A stretch of 64,000 bases of DNA from the NCBI GenBank assembly GCA_028871055.1, contig JAGWON010000002.1, positions 124,001 to 188,000 of the forward strand, written 5' to 3'. Below are positions 62,482 to 64,000 of the stretch, piece after piece; position 1 is the stretch's first letter; every line of letters begins with the position of its first letter. The position numbers and the translations under genes were made by a program. The notes beneath the pieces were generated by a model. That model saw only the letters and a program-made list of their open reading frames with translations. It ran no database searches and was not told where the DNA came from. Origin of the DNA: Alphaproteobacteria bacterium (GTDB lineage: Bacteria > Pseudomonadota > Alphaproteobacteria > ATCC43930 > CGMCC-115725).

Positions 62482-64000
62482 CTACTTGAAATCGGTCGGC
62501 GGTGCGGTGCTCTCCTCCGCGGGCGGCGCAGAAAAATGAATGGTGTTGAGATTGACCTTCGGCCCGATGTCGAGCGAGGCGAGCACGAGATTCGGGAACA
62601 CGATGATGACCGCCACCATGATGATCTGGATGAACACGAAGGGGATGACGCCCCAATAGATCTGTCCGGTAGTGAGCGGCGCCAGCCGCTTGCCGGTGAC
62701 GCGGTCGGTGTATTCCTCGCTCGGCGCGACGCTGCGCAGATAGAACAGCGCATAGCCGAACGGCGGGTGCATGAACGAAGTCTGCATGTTGACGCCGATC
62801 AGCACGCCGAACCAGATCAGGTCGATGCCGAGCTTCTCGGCCACCGGGCCCAGCAGCGGAATGATGATGAACGCGAGCTCGAAGAAATCGAGAAAGAACG
62901 CGAGAAAGAAGGTCAGCAGGTTGACCACGATCAGGAATCCGAGCCGGCCGCCGGGCAGGCTGGTGAGCAGATGTTCGACCCAGAGGTCGCCGTTGACGCC
63001 GCGGAACACCAGGCTGAACACGGTCGAGCCGACCAGGATAAACATGACGAAGGACGACAGCTTGGCGGTCGTATCCATCGCCTGCTTGAGCAGCTTCCAG
63101 TCGAGCCGGCGGTTGGCGAGCGCCAGCGCCAATGCGCCCGTGGCGCCCATCGCGCCGCCTTCGGTCGGCGTGGCGATGCCGAGGAAGATGGTGCCGAGCA
63201 CCAGGAAGATCAGCGCCAAGGGCGGCATCATGACGATGATGACCTGGCGCGTCAGCTTGCTGAGGATGCGCAGATTCAGGAACTTGTCGGCGAGCGCGAT
63301 CGCGTAATCGGCGGCGCCGACGGAGGCACAGGCCCAGATCGGGTGAAGGTAGGCTCTGTCGATGATGTACCACGCGGCGACGACGCTGCCGAGCACGATC
63401 GCGGCGAGCGACAGGTAGCCCGCCTTGCCGTTCGGCTCGCGTACGGTGATCGCGTCGGGCGGCAGCCCCGGCACCGCCTTCGGCCAGAAGATCGAGACGA
63501 TGAACATATAGACGCCGTAGAGCACGGCGAGGCCGATGCCGGGAATGAACGCACCCTGGTACATGTCGCCGACGGAGCGGCCGAGCTGGTCGGCCAGCAC
63601 GATGAGCACGAGGCTCGGCGGAATGATCTGCGCCAGCGTGCCGGACGCCGCGATCACGCCCGCAGCAACGCGCCGGTCGTAGCCGTAGCGCAGCATGATC
63701 GGCAGCGAGATCAGGCCCATCGAGATCACCGACGCCGCGACCACGCCGGTCGTCGCTGCGAGCAAAGCGCCGACGAAGATCACGGCATAGGCGAGACCGC
63801 CGCGGATCCGCCCGAACATCTGGCCGATGGTGTCGAGCAGGTCCTCGGCCATGCCGCTGCGCTCGAGGATCAAACCCATGAAGGTGAAGAACGGAATCGC
63901 GAGCAGCGTGTCGTTCGACATGATGCCGAAAACGCGCTGCGGCAGGCCCTGGAGCAGTTGGGGATCAAACAGTCCGTAATGGATGGCAATCGCGCCGAAC
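62482..64000 (-). CDS. TRAP-transporter large permease, DctM type (5' end beyond window)
   Basis: The frame is open to base 64000 on the minus strand, so the start lies outside. At least 505 residues are visible, with about 12 hydrophobic helices: MSNDTLLAIPFFTFMGLILERSGMAEDLL, GGLAYAVIFVGALLAATTGVVAASVISMG, and ASGTLAQIIPPSLVLIVLADQLGRSV, the conserved DctM segments. FLDFFELAFIIIPLLGPV and LIGVNMQTSFMHPPFGYALFYL occur near the end. The DctQ small permease would be expected just upstream. With the binding protein at 59301 it probably forms one uptake system, although the genes are convergent. Confidence 0.92.
   Translation of the reverse strand, partial: FGAIAIHYGLFDPQLLQGLPQRVFGIMSNDTLLAIPFFTFMGLILERSGMAEDLLDTIGQMFGRIRGGLAYAVIFVGALLAATTGVVAASVISMGLISLPIMLRYGYDRRVAAGVIAASGTLAQIIPPSLVLIVLADQLGRSVGDMYQGAFIPGIGLAVLYGVYMFIVSIFWPKAVPGLPPDAITVREPNGKAGYLSLAAIVLGSVVAAWYIIDRAYLHPIWACASVGAADYAIALADKFLNLRILSKLTRQVIIVMMPPLALIFLVLGTIFLGIATPTEGGAMGATGALALALANRRLDWKLLKQAMDTTAKLSSFVMFILVGSTVFSLVFRGVNGDLWVEHLLTSLPGGRLGFLIVVNLLTFFLAFFLDFFELAFIIIPLLGPVAEKLGIDLIWFGVLIGVNMQTSFMHPPFGYALFYLRSVAPSEEYTDRVTGKRLAPLTTGQIYWGVIPFVFIQIIMVAVIIVFPNLVLASLDIGPKVNLNTIHFSAPPAEESTAPPTDFK

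Overview
The window is high-GC alphaproteobacterial chromosome. The strongest evidence is a near-complete alphaproteobacterial cell-cycle and flagellar set: cckA (32361-34916), chpT (18695-19294), ctrA (19536-20261), sciP (30533-30946), flbT (31145-31564), an FlhF-like GTPase and a FliJ-like protein. A cysteine-poor DksA and a DnaJ/CbpM-type pair agree with this. TRAP transport, AAHS-type aromatic-acid uptake and UbiD/xanthine-dehydrogenase-type enzymes suggest a metabolically versatile soil or water bacterium, perhaps near Rhodospirillales. I cannot fix genus or species.

Layout. 1-8900: metabolic genes (IclR regulator with an FAD monooxygenase, a glycosyltransferase and a TylF-type methyltransferase, flavin reductase, SRPBCC protein, DUF3175 protein, aspartoacylase-like hydrolase, argE, cation transporter). 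8926-18018: a molybdenum block with nadK, moaA, a four-gene type II DMSO-reductase-family operon (order A-B-D-C), divergent fdhD and mobA, and an FNR-like box upstream of the A gene. 18047-20981: lipoprotein, chpT, ctrA and a FliJ-like protein. 21002-21653: a Doc-type toxin with an overlapping candidate antitoxin. 21727-29348: a DpgC-like cofactor-free dioxygenase, a cupin, an orphan molybdenum hydroxylase, a UbiD decarboxylase and an aromatic-acid MFS transporter, probably one aromatic-acid pathway. 29662-34916: flagellar and cell-cycle genes.

34926-40872 looks accessory and surrounds recA. It holds a frameshifted exported protein, an IS1595-family transposase, a trypsin-like protease, recA with two LexA-type boxes, a BglII/BstYI-type restriction-modification pair and a tandemly duplicated zinc-ribbon protein. 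40890-59177 returns to core and housekeeping genes (MarR-GNAT fusion, alaS, CBS protein, icd, LOG protein, VOC protein, two divergent GNAT paralogues, amine oxidase, inositol-phosphatase-like protein, SDR, DnaJ/CbpM, GST). 59301-64000 carries a TRAP binding protein and a TRAP large permease (cut by the window end). They are separated by a low-GC membrane-GNAT gene lying between imperfect inverted repeats.

How the genes work together. CckA, ChpT and CtrA form one phosphorelay, SciP antagonises CtrA, and FlbT controls flagellin. TTAA-N7-TTAA or one-mismatch versions sit upstream of ctrA, the FliJ-like gene, sciP, flbT and cckA, so the circuit is probably self-wired. MoaA, MobA and FdhD can supply cofactor or sulfur for the periplasmic Mo enzyme. 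No tRNA, rRNA or CRISPR array was seen. Several families of intergenic palindromes recur between genes.
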